The notes below the pieces were generated by a model. That model worked only from the letters and a program-made list of their open reading frames with translations. It ran no database searches and was not told where the DNA came from. DNA of 48,596 nt from an uncultured Bacteroides sp. (lineage in GTDB: Bacteria > Bacteroidota > Bacteroidia > Bacteroidales > Bacteroidaceae): contig CABROZ010000002.1 in NCBI GenBank assembly GCA_902472795.1, positions 1 to 48,596 on the forward strand, given 5' to 3'. Below, piece by piece: positions 16,550-24,948 of this stretch. Within the stretch, counting starts at the first letter, position 1. Each line of letters opens with the position of its first letter. The position numbers and the translations under genes were made by a program.

Positions 16550-17110
16550 TTATACGATTCTTCTATTCTTATCTATAAACTGCTCTTTCACTTTTTTCAG
16601 CTGGGTTGCGATGCTCGCATCCAAACGAAAATTATTAATATCAAAGACAAATCCACCTAAGACAGACGGATCGACTTCCGTCTGCAACTCCATGTGAGCA
16701 TGCAACAAAGTAGAGGCACTGTTTCTGATACGTTCTTCCTCTTCCTTGGTTATAGGCACAGCAGTGATCAACTTGGCCACACCAATATGTTTGCTGTTCC
16801 GATACAAATACAGAAAAGCCAAACAAATGTATTGAAGCATGTTCTCGCGACCGTTCTTCAGCACCAATGTAATGAAACGGCTAAATTCGCGACTCACAGG
16901 AACATCTCCGGCAGCAGCAGTACTGATGAGCGAATACTTCTCACGTATCGTCAAAATGGGATTATCCAACGCTTCACGCAAATCCGTATAAGTACGGAAA
17001 CTGCACTCGAGCATGCGCATATATGCATACATCGAATCTTCTGTTTTCGTATCCTTAGCGTATTTCATGAGCGCCTTGGCATATCGCATTGAAACAATTC
17101 CTATATCCAT
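16550..17110 (-). CDS. atpH: F1 ATP synthase delta subunit
   Basis: A 186-residue peripheral-stalk subunit (OSCP/delta) that ties the b subunit to the top of F1. The start at 17110 (MDIGIVSMRYAKALMKYAKD) fits the family, in which the RYAxAL helix comes near the N terminus; the longer frame to 17170 adds unrelated residues. The N-terminal helical bundle continues through NPILTIREKYSLI and EFSRFITLVLKNGRE, and the C-terminal part has the conserved VDPSVLGGFVFDINNFRLDASI region with the typical LGGF turn. The length is normal. It lies between atpF and atpA in the operon, with short gaps of 56 and 93 bases. Confidence 0.93.
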   Translation of the reverse strand: MDIGIVSMRYAKALMKYAKDTKTEDSMYAYMRMLECSFRTYTDLREALDNPILTIREKYSLISTAAAGDVPVSREFSRFITLVLKNGRENMLQYICLAFLYLYRNSKHIGVAKLITAVPITKEEEERIRNSASTLLHAHMELQTEVDPSVLGGFVFDINNFRLDASIATQLKKVKEQFIDKNRRIV

Positions 17111-17203
17111 TTTAACTAATTTCGAAAATCGAACCGCAATTCCGAATAAACCGGAAGAGCATGACGTCATGCTTTCCTGCTATCCGGCAATTGCAATTCA
17201 TCA

Positions 17204-17716
17204 TTAATTCTGATTACTTCGTGAAGCCGTCAGGACTTCGTCCAGCATACGGTCAATCATGCCCATCTGCTCGTTCTTGTCATCCAGATTCTTGCGGATA
17301 ATCTTCTCCGCAATATCCACAGAGAGCATGGCTACCTGACGCCGGATGTCGCGTATGGCTTCTTCTTTTTCTTGCTGTATCTGTCTTCTTACCTCGTCCA
17401 GTTCCTTCTGCGCAGCGACTTCTGCCTGTTTACGAGCTTCAACAATGATTTTGTCACGCTCGTGCATCGCTTCCCGAAGGATGCGTCCTTGTTCTTTATT
17501 GGCTGCAGCCACGATCTGCTCACTTTCTTCCTTCAATTTCGAAAGTTGAGCATTCGCTTCGCGTGCTACTGCCATCGACTGGTCGATGTATGTCTTACGC
17601 CCTTCCACCATCTTCGTGATGACCGGAAAGCCATACTTCGCCAGCACGACAAACACAATGCCGAACGAAAGAAGCATCCAGAACAGCAGACCACTATCGG
17701 GTAATAACAATGACAT
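17204..17716 (-). CDS. atpF: F0 ATP synthase b subunit
   Basis: A 170-residue peripheral stalk subunit. One N-terminal membrane helix (residues about 9-27, LLFWMLLSFGIVFVVLAKYG) is followed by FPVITKMVEGRKTYIDQSM and then a long, charged, heptad-like helix rich in E, K, Q, A and R (for example AAANKEQGRILREAMHERD), as expected for the dimeric right-handed coiled coil. The C-terminal VAMLSVDIAEKIIRKNLDD is the delta-binding end. Normal length and intact. It follows atpE after 134 bases, a gap holding no gene I can see. Confidence 0.95.
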   Translation of the reverse strand: MSLLLPDSGLLFWMLLSFGIVFVVLAKYGFPVITKMVEGRKTYIDQSMAVAREANAQLSKLKEESEQIVAAANKEQGRILREAMHERDKIIVEARKQAEVAAQKELDEVRRQIQQEKEEAIRDIRRQVAMLSVDIAEKIIRKNLDDKNEQMGMIDRMLDEVLTASRSNQN

Positions 17717-17850
17717 ATTTCTAAGTTTTTTGTTTTCAGCTTACCGAGCTTGTTAGCCTATAGGCTTTGTTTCCGACACCTACAGACAGCTAAACCCGGC
17801 AACTTACAAATTAAGAATTATCAATTGAAACAGGAGGTACCCTCCGGTCA

Positions 17851-18108
17851 TTACAAGAAGAATACCAACAGACACACAACGACTGCCAACAAAGCCACAC
17901 CTTCGATCAAGGCGGCAGCAATAATCATGTTCATACGAATGTCTCCTGATGCTTCGGGCTGACGGGCTATGGCTTCCATGGCAGAACTACCAATTTTACC
18001 AATACCAAGACCGGCACCAATAACAGCAATACCAGCACCGAGTGCTGCACCTAATTTGCTGACTCCCACACCTGCCGCAGCAGCTTGCAATAATACAGAT
18101 AGTAACAT
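17851..18108 (-). CDS. atpE: F0 ATP synthase c subunit
   Basis: An 85-residue hairpin of two membrane helices that forms the rotating c ring. Helix 1 contains the glycine-rich packing motif GAGIAVIGAGLGIGKIG; the polar loop is ARQPEASGDIR with the conserved R-Q-P; helix 2 carries the ion-binding carboxylate E69 in AAALIEGVALLAVVV. Sodium-type rings usually have Gln in helix 1 and a Ser/Thr after the Glu; here neither is present (Gly follows E69), so proton coupling is the better inference. The protein begins MLLSVLLQAAAAG, a slightly hydrophobic N-terminal stretch. Its position between atpB and atpF is standard. Confidence 0.96.
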   Translation of the reverse strand: MLLSVLLQAAAAGVGVSKLGAALGAGIAVIGAGLGIGKIGSSAMEAIARQPEASGDIRMNMIIAAALIEGVALLAVVVCLLVFFL

Positions 18109-18130
18109 AGTTTTCTAAAATTTTAAATGG

Positions 18131-19324
18131 TTATTTTTTAATATTCAATTCTCTTATCTCTTCTTTGTTAGTTTTTGTTTCTTTCTCTTCGTGCTCTTCC
18201 TGAGCCAGTCCGATAAATACAGCCGACAACATCGTAAACACATAGGCCTGGATGAATGCAACCAGCAATTCAAGGGCATTCATGAAGATGTTGAATATGA
18301 CTGATGCAAAGGTCAACGAGCCGTTCAGCACAGGACCCATGCTGGCTGAAATGAAAATCAAGCAGGTCAGCACAAGCATGGCCATGTGTCCGGCCAACAT
18401 ATTGGCAAAAAGACGGATCATCAACGCAAACGGCTTGGTAAACACCCCGAAGAACTCAATGAGCGGCATCATCGGGAAAGGTACCTTCAGCCACCAGGGT
18501 ACATCGGGCCAGAATATATCTTTCCAATACAGCTTGGTACCGAAAATATTGACGGCAAGGAATGTGCAGACAGCCAAAACCATCGTCACGGCAATGTTGC
18601 CCGTCACATTCGCTCCGCCGGGAAAGAACGGAACCAGTCCCATGAGGTTATTGATGAATATGAAGAAGAAGGCAGTGAGCAAATAAGGCGCAAACTTGCG
18701 GTATTTGGGTCCTACACAACTTTTAATGATATCATCATTGACCATCATAATAAACATCTCCATAAATCCGACAAAACCTCCCGGGGCTTCACTCTCCTGA
18801 GGATGCTTCTTGTACCACCGTGCAACACTCAGAATGATAATCATCAGCAAAATACTATTGAATATCAGAGCAAAGGCCACTTTGGTTATCGAGAAATCCC
18901 ACGGCCGGACTTCATTGCCCTGAGCATCGTATTCGACCAGCTTCCCTTCGTAACGGCTACCCTCGGGAGCAATGGAAAGTCCCTCGTACGAACCGTTGTT
19001 TTCTTCAAGTCTGGCTGATGAAAACACATGCCAACCGGTAGTCTGGCTATAAACGATGATAGGCAACGGAACCGTCACATGAGTTTTTCCCCACGTAGTT
19101 ATGTGCCATTCGTATGCATCGCCTATGTGTCCGAAAACAATTTCCTTCACATTGACCGTACCGTTCTCCTGCTTTTCGTCTGCAGTGGCACTGCCGGATG
19201 CCACGCTATCTGTCGCGACCTGCGCCCCGGACACAACCGGAATGCTATCGGCATGCACCGTTCCCGAAAACAGGAATCCCATCAACAGGAATATTGCGAA
19301 CCACGTATTATGCTTTCGTTTCAT
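18131..19324 (-). CDS. atpB: F0 ATP synthase a subunit with exported N-terminal extension
   Basis: A 397-residue stator subunit that forms the ion half-channels against the c ring. The C-terminal two thirds is canonical: LIEFFGVFTKPFALMIRLFA with the essential Arg in MIRLFANMLAGH, and the final helix ELLVAFIQAYVFTMLSAVFI. Before this come about 145 residues typical of Bacteroidetes a subunits: a signal-peptide-like start (NTWFAIFLLMGFLFSGTVHA) and a soluble, probably periplasmic domain with HITTWGKTHVTVPLPIIVYS. The start codon overlaps the 3' end of the preceding membrane-protein gene by 17 bases, suggesting translational coupling. A charged tail (EEHEEKETKTNKEE) ends the protein. Confidence 0.95.
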   Translation of the reverse strand: MKRKHNTWFAIFLLMGFLFSGTVHADSIPVVSGAQVATDSVASGSATADEKQENGTVNVKEIVFGHIGDAYEWHITTWGKTHVTVPLPIIVYSQTTGWHVFSSARLEENNGSYEGLSIAPEGSRYEGKLVEYDAQGNEVRPWDFSITKVAFALIFNSILLMIIILSVARWYKKHPQESEAPGGFVGFMEMFIMMVNDDIIKSCVGPKYRKFAPYLLTAFFFIFINNLMGLVPFFPGGANVTGNIAVTMVLAVCTFLAVNIFGTKLYWKDIFWPDVPWWLKVPFPMMPLIEFFGVFTKPFALMIRLFANMLAGHMAMLVLTCLIFISASMGPVLNGSLTFASVIFNIFMNALELLVAFIQAYVFTMLSAVFIGLAQEEHEEKETKTNKEEIRELNIKK

Positions 19325-19733
19325 CTTTCTTATTTTTTTTCATTTTTCGATTCATCTCAAACATAAAGAAAAACCATGAATCATATATCAGATATATCAG
19401 ATAATTTGCAATAAACGTCAGCAAAAAAGACCTGACTTCGTCGCGAACGGCAATACAATAAATTGCCATCACAATGATCGAAAACAACATCCGCATCACC
19501 CTCAGCAACAGATAAACCTGAAGTAAACGGTTTGGAGAGTGCTTGCGGCACATTTCCGTCATACTGATAGTAAATACTCCGAAAACGAAAAAGAATACAG
19601 GAATGATGGGATAACCTCCAAAATAGTGATGAGGGAAGAAATAAAAATAAAGTCCACCTCCACACACTCCAATCAGCAATGTCAACAGAGCCGATTGCAA
19701 CAGATAGTTCCGTTTAGTTATACTAATACTCAC
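19308..19733 (-). CDS. Small membrane protein of the atp operon (AtpI-like position)
   Basis: A 141-residue protein with four predicted membrane helices (about 11-31, 42-60, 75-96 and 103-123) and a very basic C terminus ending MNRKMKKNKKDETKA. It sits between atpC and atpB and overlaps atpB by 17 bases, the place where atpI is found in many operons, so a role in assembling or loading the F0 sector is plausible. Sequence similarity to enterobacterial AtpI is not obvious to me, and the name is not given for that reason. The same uncharacterised gene is normally present in Bacteroides atp operons. Confidence 0.8.
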   Translation of the reverse strand: MSISITKRNYLLQSALLTLLIGVCGGGLYFYFFPHHYFGGYPIIPVFFFVFGVFTISMTEMCRKHSPNRLLQVYLLLRVMRMLFSIIVMAIYCIAVRDEVRSFLLTFIANYLIYLIYDSWFFFMFEMNRKMKKNKKDETKA

Positions 19734-19787
19734 TTTTTCCTGTATTTTGATTTAAGTCCTCTCTACCTATCAGTATATGTCCGATCT

Positions 19788-20033
19788 TCAATCGACGCAG
19801 ACAGATACATCATTGTTGCTCATCTCAATAAAGCCTCCATGAATTTCTTGCGAGCGTTCTTCACCGTTCTTCGTCACGAAAGAAACTGTTCCTGCTTTCA
19901 GCGACGAAACAATGGGGGCATGTTGCGGCAAAATGGTAAACGATCCCATTGTACCCGGCAAAGTCACACTGTTTACTTCTCCGTCGAAGATTTCCTTTTC
20001 GGGCGAAACAATAGTTAAATGCAAATCTTTCAT
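19788..20033 (-). CDS. atpC: F1 ATP synthase epsilon subunit, beta-sandwich domain only
   Basis: An 81-residue protein starting at 20033 (MKDLHLTIVSPEKEIFDGEV). It matches the N-terminal beta-sandwich of epsilon: VNSVTLPGTMGSFTILPQHAPIVSSLKAG is the core, cited here by its key phrase GSFTILPQHAPIVSSL, followed by IHGGFIEMSNNDVSVCVD. The usual C-terminal two-helix domain of about 45 residues, which can inhibit ATP hydrolysis, is absent; the frame ends cleanly. This short form occurs in Bacteroidetes, so it is not a truncation. Lack of the helical arm means epsilon cannot inhibit by the E. coli mechanism. It follows atpD by 5 bases, so the two are tightly coupled. Confidence 0.92.
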   Translation of the reverse strand: MKDLHLTIVSPEKEIFDGEVNSVTLPGTMGSFTILPQHAPIVSSLKAGTVSFVTKNGEERSQEIHGGFIEMSNNDVSVCVD

Positions 20034-20038
20034 GTTCT

Positions 20039-21559
20039 TTATTTCTTAGCCTGTTCCAACAGTTTCTTTCCTTTCTCGATCGCTTCTTCAATTGTTCCTA
20101 CATTCAGGAAGGCCGGTTCCGGCAGATAATCCACTTCTCCGTCGAGAATCATCTTGAAACCTTTGATCGTATCTTCGATGGAAACCATCGTACCGGGTAC
20201 ACCGGTAAACTGCTCTGCAACCGCAAACGGTTGTGAAAGGAATCGCTGTACACGGCGTGCACGGTTCACCAGCGTACGGTCTGCGTCCGACAACTCTTCC
20301 ATACCAAGGATGGAGATGATATCCTGCAGTTCCTTATTACGTTGCAGAATCTGTTTCACGCGTTGCGCCACATCGTAGTGTTCCTGTCCCACAATGTGCG
20401 GATCAAGAATACGCGAAGTCGATTCCAACGGATCTACGGCAGGATAGATGCCGAGCTCTGTAATCTTACGGCTAAGCACCGTCGTCGCATCCAAGTGAGT
20501 AAATGTCGTGGCAGGAGCCGGGTCGGTCAAGTCATCGGCCGGCACATACACAGCCTGTACGGAAGTAATAGAACCATTACGGGTTGAAGTAATACGTTCC
20601 TGCATGGCACCCATTTCTGTAGCCAGTGTCGGTTGGTATCCTACAGCCGAAGGCATACGTCCCAGCAACGCTGAAACTTCGGAACCTGCCTGGGTGAAAC
20701 GGAAGATATTATCGATGAAGAACAGGATATCGCGCGGTCCGTCTGTTTCGGCACCACGGTCGCGGAACGACTCGGCAACAGTCAGACCTGACAAGGCTAC
20801 TGACTGACGTGCTCCAGGGGGTTCATTCATCTGACCGAATATCAGCGAAACCTGCGACTTGGCCACTTCATTATAATCGACCTTGGACAAATCCCAGTTG
20901 CCTTCTTCCATACTTTTCTTGAATTCTTCTCCATAGCGGATTACACCGGATTCGATCATTTCCCTCAGCAAGTCGTTACCTTCACGGGTACGTTCGCCTA
21001 CACCGGCAAACACCGAAAATCCGTGCTGCTTCTTGGCGATGTTATTGATCAGTTCCTGAATGAGCACCGTCTTGCCAACACCGGCACCACCAAACAAACC
21101 GATCTTTCCACCTTTACTGTAAGGCTCGAGCAAGTCGATCACCTTAATACCGGTATAAAGAACTTCCTGAACAGTTGTCAAGTCCTCAAACTTAGGTGGT
21201 TCACGATGAATCGGATAGGCTCCTGTACGATCCAGTTCCTTCATACCATCGATAGAGTCACCCACTACATTCAACAAACGGCCCTTGATCTGGTCACCTA
21301 CCGGCATGGTAATCGGGCCTCCCAACGGATATACATTCATACCACGTTGCAAGCCATCCGTACTATCCATAGCCACGGTTCGTACAGTATTCTCACCAAT
21401 ATGTTGCTGTACTTCGACTATCAATCGTTTGCCATGCGGCCGCTTGATTTCCAATGCATCATGAATGCTTGGCAGTACCAATTCAGTCTCTGTACCTTCA
21501 AAATAGACGTCTACAACAGGTCCGATCACCTGCGAGATATGTCCGACAATCTGTGACAT
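20039..21559 (-). CDS. atpD: F1 ATP synthase beta subunit
   Basis: A 506-residue catalytic subunit. The N-terminal barrel begins GHISQVIGPVVDVYFEG. The nucleotide domain has Walker A GGAGVGKTVL, the GERTREGNDL loop carrying the catalytic-site Glu-Arg, Walker B region ILFFIDNIFRFTQAG, and the DELSE-type contact appearing as ILGMEELSDADRTL. Length is slightly above the E. coli protein (460), in line with Bacteroidetes homologues, which carry an insertion in the middle (SMEEGNWDLSKVDYNEVAKS). It is the first gene of the operon on the minus strand. A -7-like box lies 35 bases upstream. No frame problem is seen. Confidence 0.97.
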   Translation of the reverse strand: MSQIVGHISQVIGPVVDVYFEGTETELVLPSIHDALEIKRPHGKRLIVEVQQHIGENTVRTVAMDSTDGLQRGMNVYPLGGPITMPVGDQIKGRLLNVVGDSIDGMKELDRTGAYPIHREPPKFEDLTTVQEVLYTGIKVIDLLEPYSKGGKIGLFGGAGVGKTVLIQELINNIAKKQHGFSVFAGVGERTREGNDLLREMIESGVIRYGEEFKKSMEEGNWDLSKVDYNEVAKSQVSLIFGQMNEPPGARQSVALSGLTVAESFRDRGAETDGPRDILFFIDNIFRFTQAGSEVSALLGRMPSAVGYQPTLATEMGAMQERITSTRNGSITSVQAVYVPADDLTDPAPATTFTHLDATTVLSRKITELGIYPAVDPLESTSRILDPHIVGQEHYDVAQRVKQILQRNKELQDIISILGMEELSDADRTLVNRARRVQRFLSQPFAVAEQFTGVPGTMVSIEDTIKGFKMILDGEVDYLPEPAFLNVGTIEEAIEKGKKLLEQAKK

Positions 21560-21593
21560 AAGCTTTTTTTTATTATCTTAATTAACTTCGTCA

Positions 21594-21601
21594 CAAATTT
21601 A
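21594..21601 (-). promoter_or_regulatory. Possible -7 box for the atp operon
   Basis: On the minus strand TAAATTTG (21601-21594) matches TAnnTTTG and would start transcription about 30 bases before atpD. The -33 element is not obvious. The rest of the 345-base gap to purT (21560-21904) is AT-rich and shows no convincing gene; the 89-codon frame in it has no recognisable features. Confidence 0.4.
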
Positions 21602-21904
21602 CGAACAAATTGCTTGTGGTTGTTCTTTCATATAGGATTTTTTGGACAAAAAATACTCTTTTGAACGATTTAAGGTAAAATGAGAACATTTTGATGGGAT
21701 AATTGCAACATCAGTTAACATTGCATAAAATTGCTCATGTAAAGAATTAAAATCCAAAATGTTTTTCACAAGCGATTTTATGAGCACCCGTGTAAAGATA
21801 TAAAAAAATGGAACAACCTTACTGCAACTGCATTCATAACAGCTTATGCTGCAAGGCCATTCCACCATTTAATAGGATATGGTATCAAAATAGATGCTGA
21901 AAAA

Positions 21905-23071
21905 TCAATAGACCTCCACTTTAGCGGCTATGCGTTTAGCCTTGTCGCGCAAGGCTTCCAGATCGCTGCCAAGAGGCGCGTAGCACAAGACAACCCCCAT
22001 GCGACGGTTAACCCTCGTTGTCGGCTTACCGAAAATACGCAAGTAAGTATCTTCTTCTTTAGTAACCTCTTCCATACCGCGATAGTTGGGCTGTTCCTGG
22101 CTGGCTATCGGAGAAAGGATAACGGCACTGGCCCCCATACGCTCCAGCTTAATGCCGGGAATAGGCAGACCCAAAACAGCACGCAGGTGCAATTCGAATT
22201 CATTCAGGTTTTGCGTACCAGCCAATGTTACCATGCCCGTATCGTGCGGACGAGGAGACAATTCGGAGAAATAAACTCCGTTTTCGTGGCTTAAGAAGAA
22301 CTCTACCCCCCAAATTCCGGCGCCGGTCAAGGCACGGGTTACTTTTTCAGCCATATCCTGCGCTTCCTTCAAATGTGCAGGGTCGATAAAAGCCGGCTGG
22401 AAGCTCTCGCGGTAATCACCACCCTTCTGAACGTGTCCGATAGGAGGACAGAACAGTGTCGGCCCGTTTTTCTGTGTCACTGTCAGCAGGGTTATCTCGC
22501 TGTCGAAGTGGATAAACTCTTCGATAATCAATTCCTTAATATCTCCACGACTTCCGTTACAGCCATATTCCCAAGCATGTTCCAGTTCGTCTGCACATTT
22601 GACAACCGACTGTCCTTTGCCGGAAGAAGACATCAACGGCTTCACTACGCAGGGGAATCCTACCTTTTCGGCTGCCGACTTCAACTCTTCCAAAGACTTT
22701 GCATAATAGTATTTGGCCGTCTTCAGTCCCAATTCTTTCGCAGCCAGATCACGGATGGCCTTACGGTTCATCGTGTAGTTTACCGCCCGTGCGCTTGGAA
22801 CGACCTGGATGCCTTCTTTCTCAAAGTCGTATAAGCGTTCGGTGCGAATTGCTTCTATCTCGGGCACAATAATGTCAGGTTTATGCTTACGTACAACCCG
22901 TTCCAAAGCATCTCCATCGAGCATACTGAACACCTCGCATTCATCGGCCACCTGCATGGCAGGTGCTCCGGCATACGAATCGCACGCAACAATGTATTGC
23001 CCCTTGCGTTGGGCGGCAATTACAAACTCTTTACCTAACTCACCAGAACCTAACAACAAAATTTTCTTCAT
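21905..23071 (-). CDS. purT: Formate-dependent phosphoribosylglycinamide formyltransferase
   Basis: A 388-residue ATP-grasp enzyme that makes formyl-GAR from GAR, formate and ATP in purine synthesis, an alternative to the folate-dependent PurN. The start at 23071 (MKKILLLGSGELGKEFVIAA) gives the glycine-rich N-terminal loop; the longer frame to 23308 only reads through an intergenic repeat. Further marks are PEIEAIRTERL, the ATP-grasp region FPCVVKPLMSSSGKGQSVVK, GVEFFLSHENGVYFSELSPR with the metal-binding Glu, and PHDTGMVTLA. The length matches the family. An inverted-repeat element lies in its upstream region (23119-23257), so promoter position is uncertain. Confidence is high. Confidence 0.95.
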   Translation of the reverse strand: MKKILLLGSGELGKEFVIAAQRKGQYIVACDSYAGAPAMQVADECEVFSMLDGDALERVVRKHKPDIIVPEIEAIRTERLYDFEKEGIQVVPSARAVNYTMNRKAIRDLAAKELGLKTAKYYYAKSLEELKSAAEKVGFPCVVKPLMSSSGKGQSVVKCADELEHAWEYGCNGSRGDIKELIIEEFIHFDSEITLLTVTQKNGPTLFCPPIGHVQKGGDYRESFQPAFIDPAHLKEAQDMAEKVTRALTGAGIWGVEFFLSHENGVYFSELSPRPHDTGMVTLAGTQNLNEFELHLRAVLGLPIPGIKLERMGASAVILSPIASQEQPNYRGMEEVTKEEDTYLRIFGKPTTRVNRRMGVVLCYAPLGSDLEALRDKAKRIAAKVEVY

Positions 23072-23118
23072 TACCTCAATTTTCGTTTTTATATTTAAAG
23101 AGGAGTATGCTAAACTAA

Positions 23119-23257
23119 TTTGAGTTTCGCACGTGCCCAACTTATCAGTTGACAAGTCTTCAACCAACAAGGTTACAAGGCCGGAACACCCGGCTTGATA
23201 AAGCTGCAAACGCCATGTAAACTTGTTACTCGTCAACTGCAACTTGTGTAAGTCAAG
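23119..23257. repeat. GTTGAC-type miniature inverted-repeat element upstream of purT
   Basis: About 140 bp: left end TTTGAGTTTCGCACGTGC, CAACTTATCAGTTGACAAG; right end CTTGTTACTCGTCAACTG, CAACTTGTGTAAGTCAAG. Much of it aligns with the reverse complement of 13674-13854, including the central phrase ACAAGG..GGAAC.CCC.G.TTGATAAAG, but about 20 central bases present there are missing here. It lies between two genes of the same strand, just upstream of purT. Confidence 0.68.
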
Positions 23258-23324
23258 AAGCGCCATTGCTCCTTCTGCCCGCACACTCCTTCTATATTCA
23301 AATTCCAATCCTTCAAAAAAGCAA

Positions 23325-24842
23325 TTATTGATGCTGTTCCCTCAGCAAATCATTCACCGTCTTGACAGGATTGAAAGTGCTCAACGGAACCTCTACGAAT
23401 ATCGTGTTCCAGTCGCTCATGGCACCGTTCCACAAACCCGGAAGCTCCAGAGCCTTCAGTTCTTTTCCGTTCTTCGACTTATGAGAAATAAATCCTGTCG
23501 ATTTATCCACATATCTGGTCAGGTCAAACTTATGCCCCTTATAGTCACGAACCGCACAAACCAGATCAACCGGATTGAAATGGGTACCTTTCTCAAACAT
23601 CTCTTTTTTCTGTGGATCATTCATATCAATCTGCGAACTTTCCAGAATCTGCAAAGAAATGGTTCCATCGCTGTTATAAGCTAAGAACGGCCCTCCTCCC
23701 GGTTCACCTACGTTCTTCACCATTCCGCAGACACGCATCGGACGATTCAGTTTCTTCTTCAGATAAATCACCAATTCGGCATCTTCCAGATTCTTCACCT
23801 CGGGATTTTTACAGCAAAGCTTCTTTTGCAGGAACTGCAAAATGTCAATTACTTGCTCGTGCGTATATTTACCGCTGTCCAACAGCTGCAGATATGCAAA
23901 AGCCTGTTGCTGCAAGGCAATCAGTACGCCGGCTATCAGCTTCTTATACAACACGGTTTCTCCCTTCAGCTTATCGGGCACCACATTGTCGATGTTCTTA
24001 ATGAAAATAATATCAGCATCCAGATCGTTCAGGTTCTCGATCAGCGCACCATGTCCGCCCGGACGGAACAGGAGTTGCCCTTTATCGCGGAACGGCTGAT
24101 TGTCCATATCTACAGCAATCGTATCCGTACTTGGTTTCTGTTCAGAGAAACTAATGTTGTAATCGACCCCATACTTCTTGGCATAAATGGCAGCTTTCTC
24201 ATCCACCAATGCCTTGAAAAGAGCACGATGCTCGGGAGAAACGGTAAAATGAACATTTACCTTTCCATTGCGGTTGGCTGCATACAAGGCTCCTTCAACC
24301 AAATGTTCTTCAACAGGAGTGCGGTTTCCATCCTCGTACTTGTGAAATTTCAGCAAACCTTTCGGCAAAGCGCCATAATTCAGCCCGGCCGATTCGAGCA
24401 AAGCAGCCACAACAGCCTTATAGTCGCCCTCGCCCACCAGAGCAGGAATGTCTTTCCCCTTAGTCTTCAGGCACGCAGCATTCAAGTCGTCGTAAAAGGC
24501 AAAATGCTCGATCTGCGCAAAAAACTTCTTTTCGAAATCTGTCTGAGGGGCATTATAATCAGCACCCAAAAACTCAAACATATTCTTAAACATACGACTG
24601 GCAGCGCCCGAAGCCGGCACAAATTTCACTACAGTCTTATCAGTCTGCGTATAAGCTTCCCATGCATCCAAATAGGTTTTCTGGACATCTGCATCGGGAG
24701 CCAATATACCATTGCCAACAGAAGCGGCTGCAAATAGCTTCAAATAAGGGAAGCCATGCTTGAAACAAGCCAACTGCTCGGCAATTTGTTCTTCCGAAAT
24801 GCCTTTCTTAATCAGCAAATCTTTGTCTTGGGATGTTATCAT
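23325..24842 (-). CDS. DUF4301 family protein
   Basis: A 505-residue cytosolic protein found throughout Bacteroidetes as DUF4301. Near residue 75 it carries FVPASGAASRMFKNMFEFLG, which resembles the glycine-rich, Arg-containing pyrophosphorylase loop of sugar nucleotidyltransferases, and in the centre PFRDKGQLLFRPGGHGALIE with NLNDLDADIIFIKNIDN, similar to the region of UTP-glucose-1-phosphate uridylyltransferases around the metal-binding Asp. The C terminus has GTHFNPVDLVCAVRDYKGHK. Nucleotidyl transfer is therefore a reasonable guess, but no activity is established to my knowledge. It is upstream of purT on the same strand, separated by a repeat, and divergent from the rel gene. Confidence 0.78.
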   Translation of the reverse strand: MITSQDKDLLIKKGISEEQIAEQLACFKHGFPYLKLFAAASVGNGILAPDADVQKTYLDAWEAYTQTDKTVVKFVPASGAASRMFKNMFEFLGADYNAPQTDFEKKFFAQIEHFAFYDDLNAACLKTKGKDIPALVGEGDYKAVVAALLESAGLNYGALPKGLLKFHKYEDGNRTPVEEHLVEGALYAANRNGKVNVHFTVSPEHRALFKALVDEKAAIYAKKYGVDYNISFSEQKPSTDTIAVDMDNQPFRDKGQLLFRPGGHGALIENLNDLDADIIFIKNIDNVVPDKLKGETVLYKKLIAGVLIALQQQAFAYLQLLDSGKYTHEQVIDILQFLQKKLCCKNPEVKNLEDAELVIYLKKKLNRPMRVCGMVKNVGEPGGGPFLAYNSDGTISLQILESSQIDMNDPQKKEMFEKGTHFNPVDLVCAVRDYKGHKFDLTRYVDKSTGFISHKSKNGKELKALELPGLWNGAMSDWNTIFVEVPLSTFNPVKTVNDLLREQHQ

Positions 24843-24919
24843 ATTTATCTAAAATTATTATTTGACCCCCAAAAGTATAAAAAAAACGCAACTATCATGA
24901 GAAAAATAAAGAAAAAAAC

Positions 24920-24927
24920 TACCTTTG
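24920..24927 (+). promoter_or_regulatory. Possible -7 box for the rel-dgkA pair
   Basis: TACCTTTG matches TAnnTTTG, 21 bases ahead of the ATG at 24949. No TTTG is found at the expected -33 distance. Confidence 0.4.
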
Positions 24928-24948
24928 GCAAATAAAATACGAACGATC

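Noticed and set aside
17851..18108. Sodium-coupled ATP synthase
   Set aside because: The c subunit lacks the Gln in helix 1 and the Ser/Thr after the ion-binding Glu that mark sodium-type rings.
21599..21868. 89-codon minus-strand frame between atpD and purT
   Set aside because: No recognisable motif, Cys- and Ser-rich unlike neighbours, and it covers the likely atp promoter region.
23072..23308. N-terminal extension of purT
   Set aside because: The extension is translation of the repeat element; the standard PurT N terminus begins at 23071.
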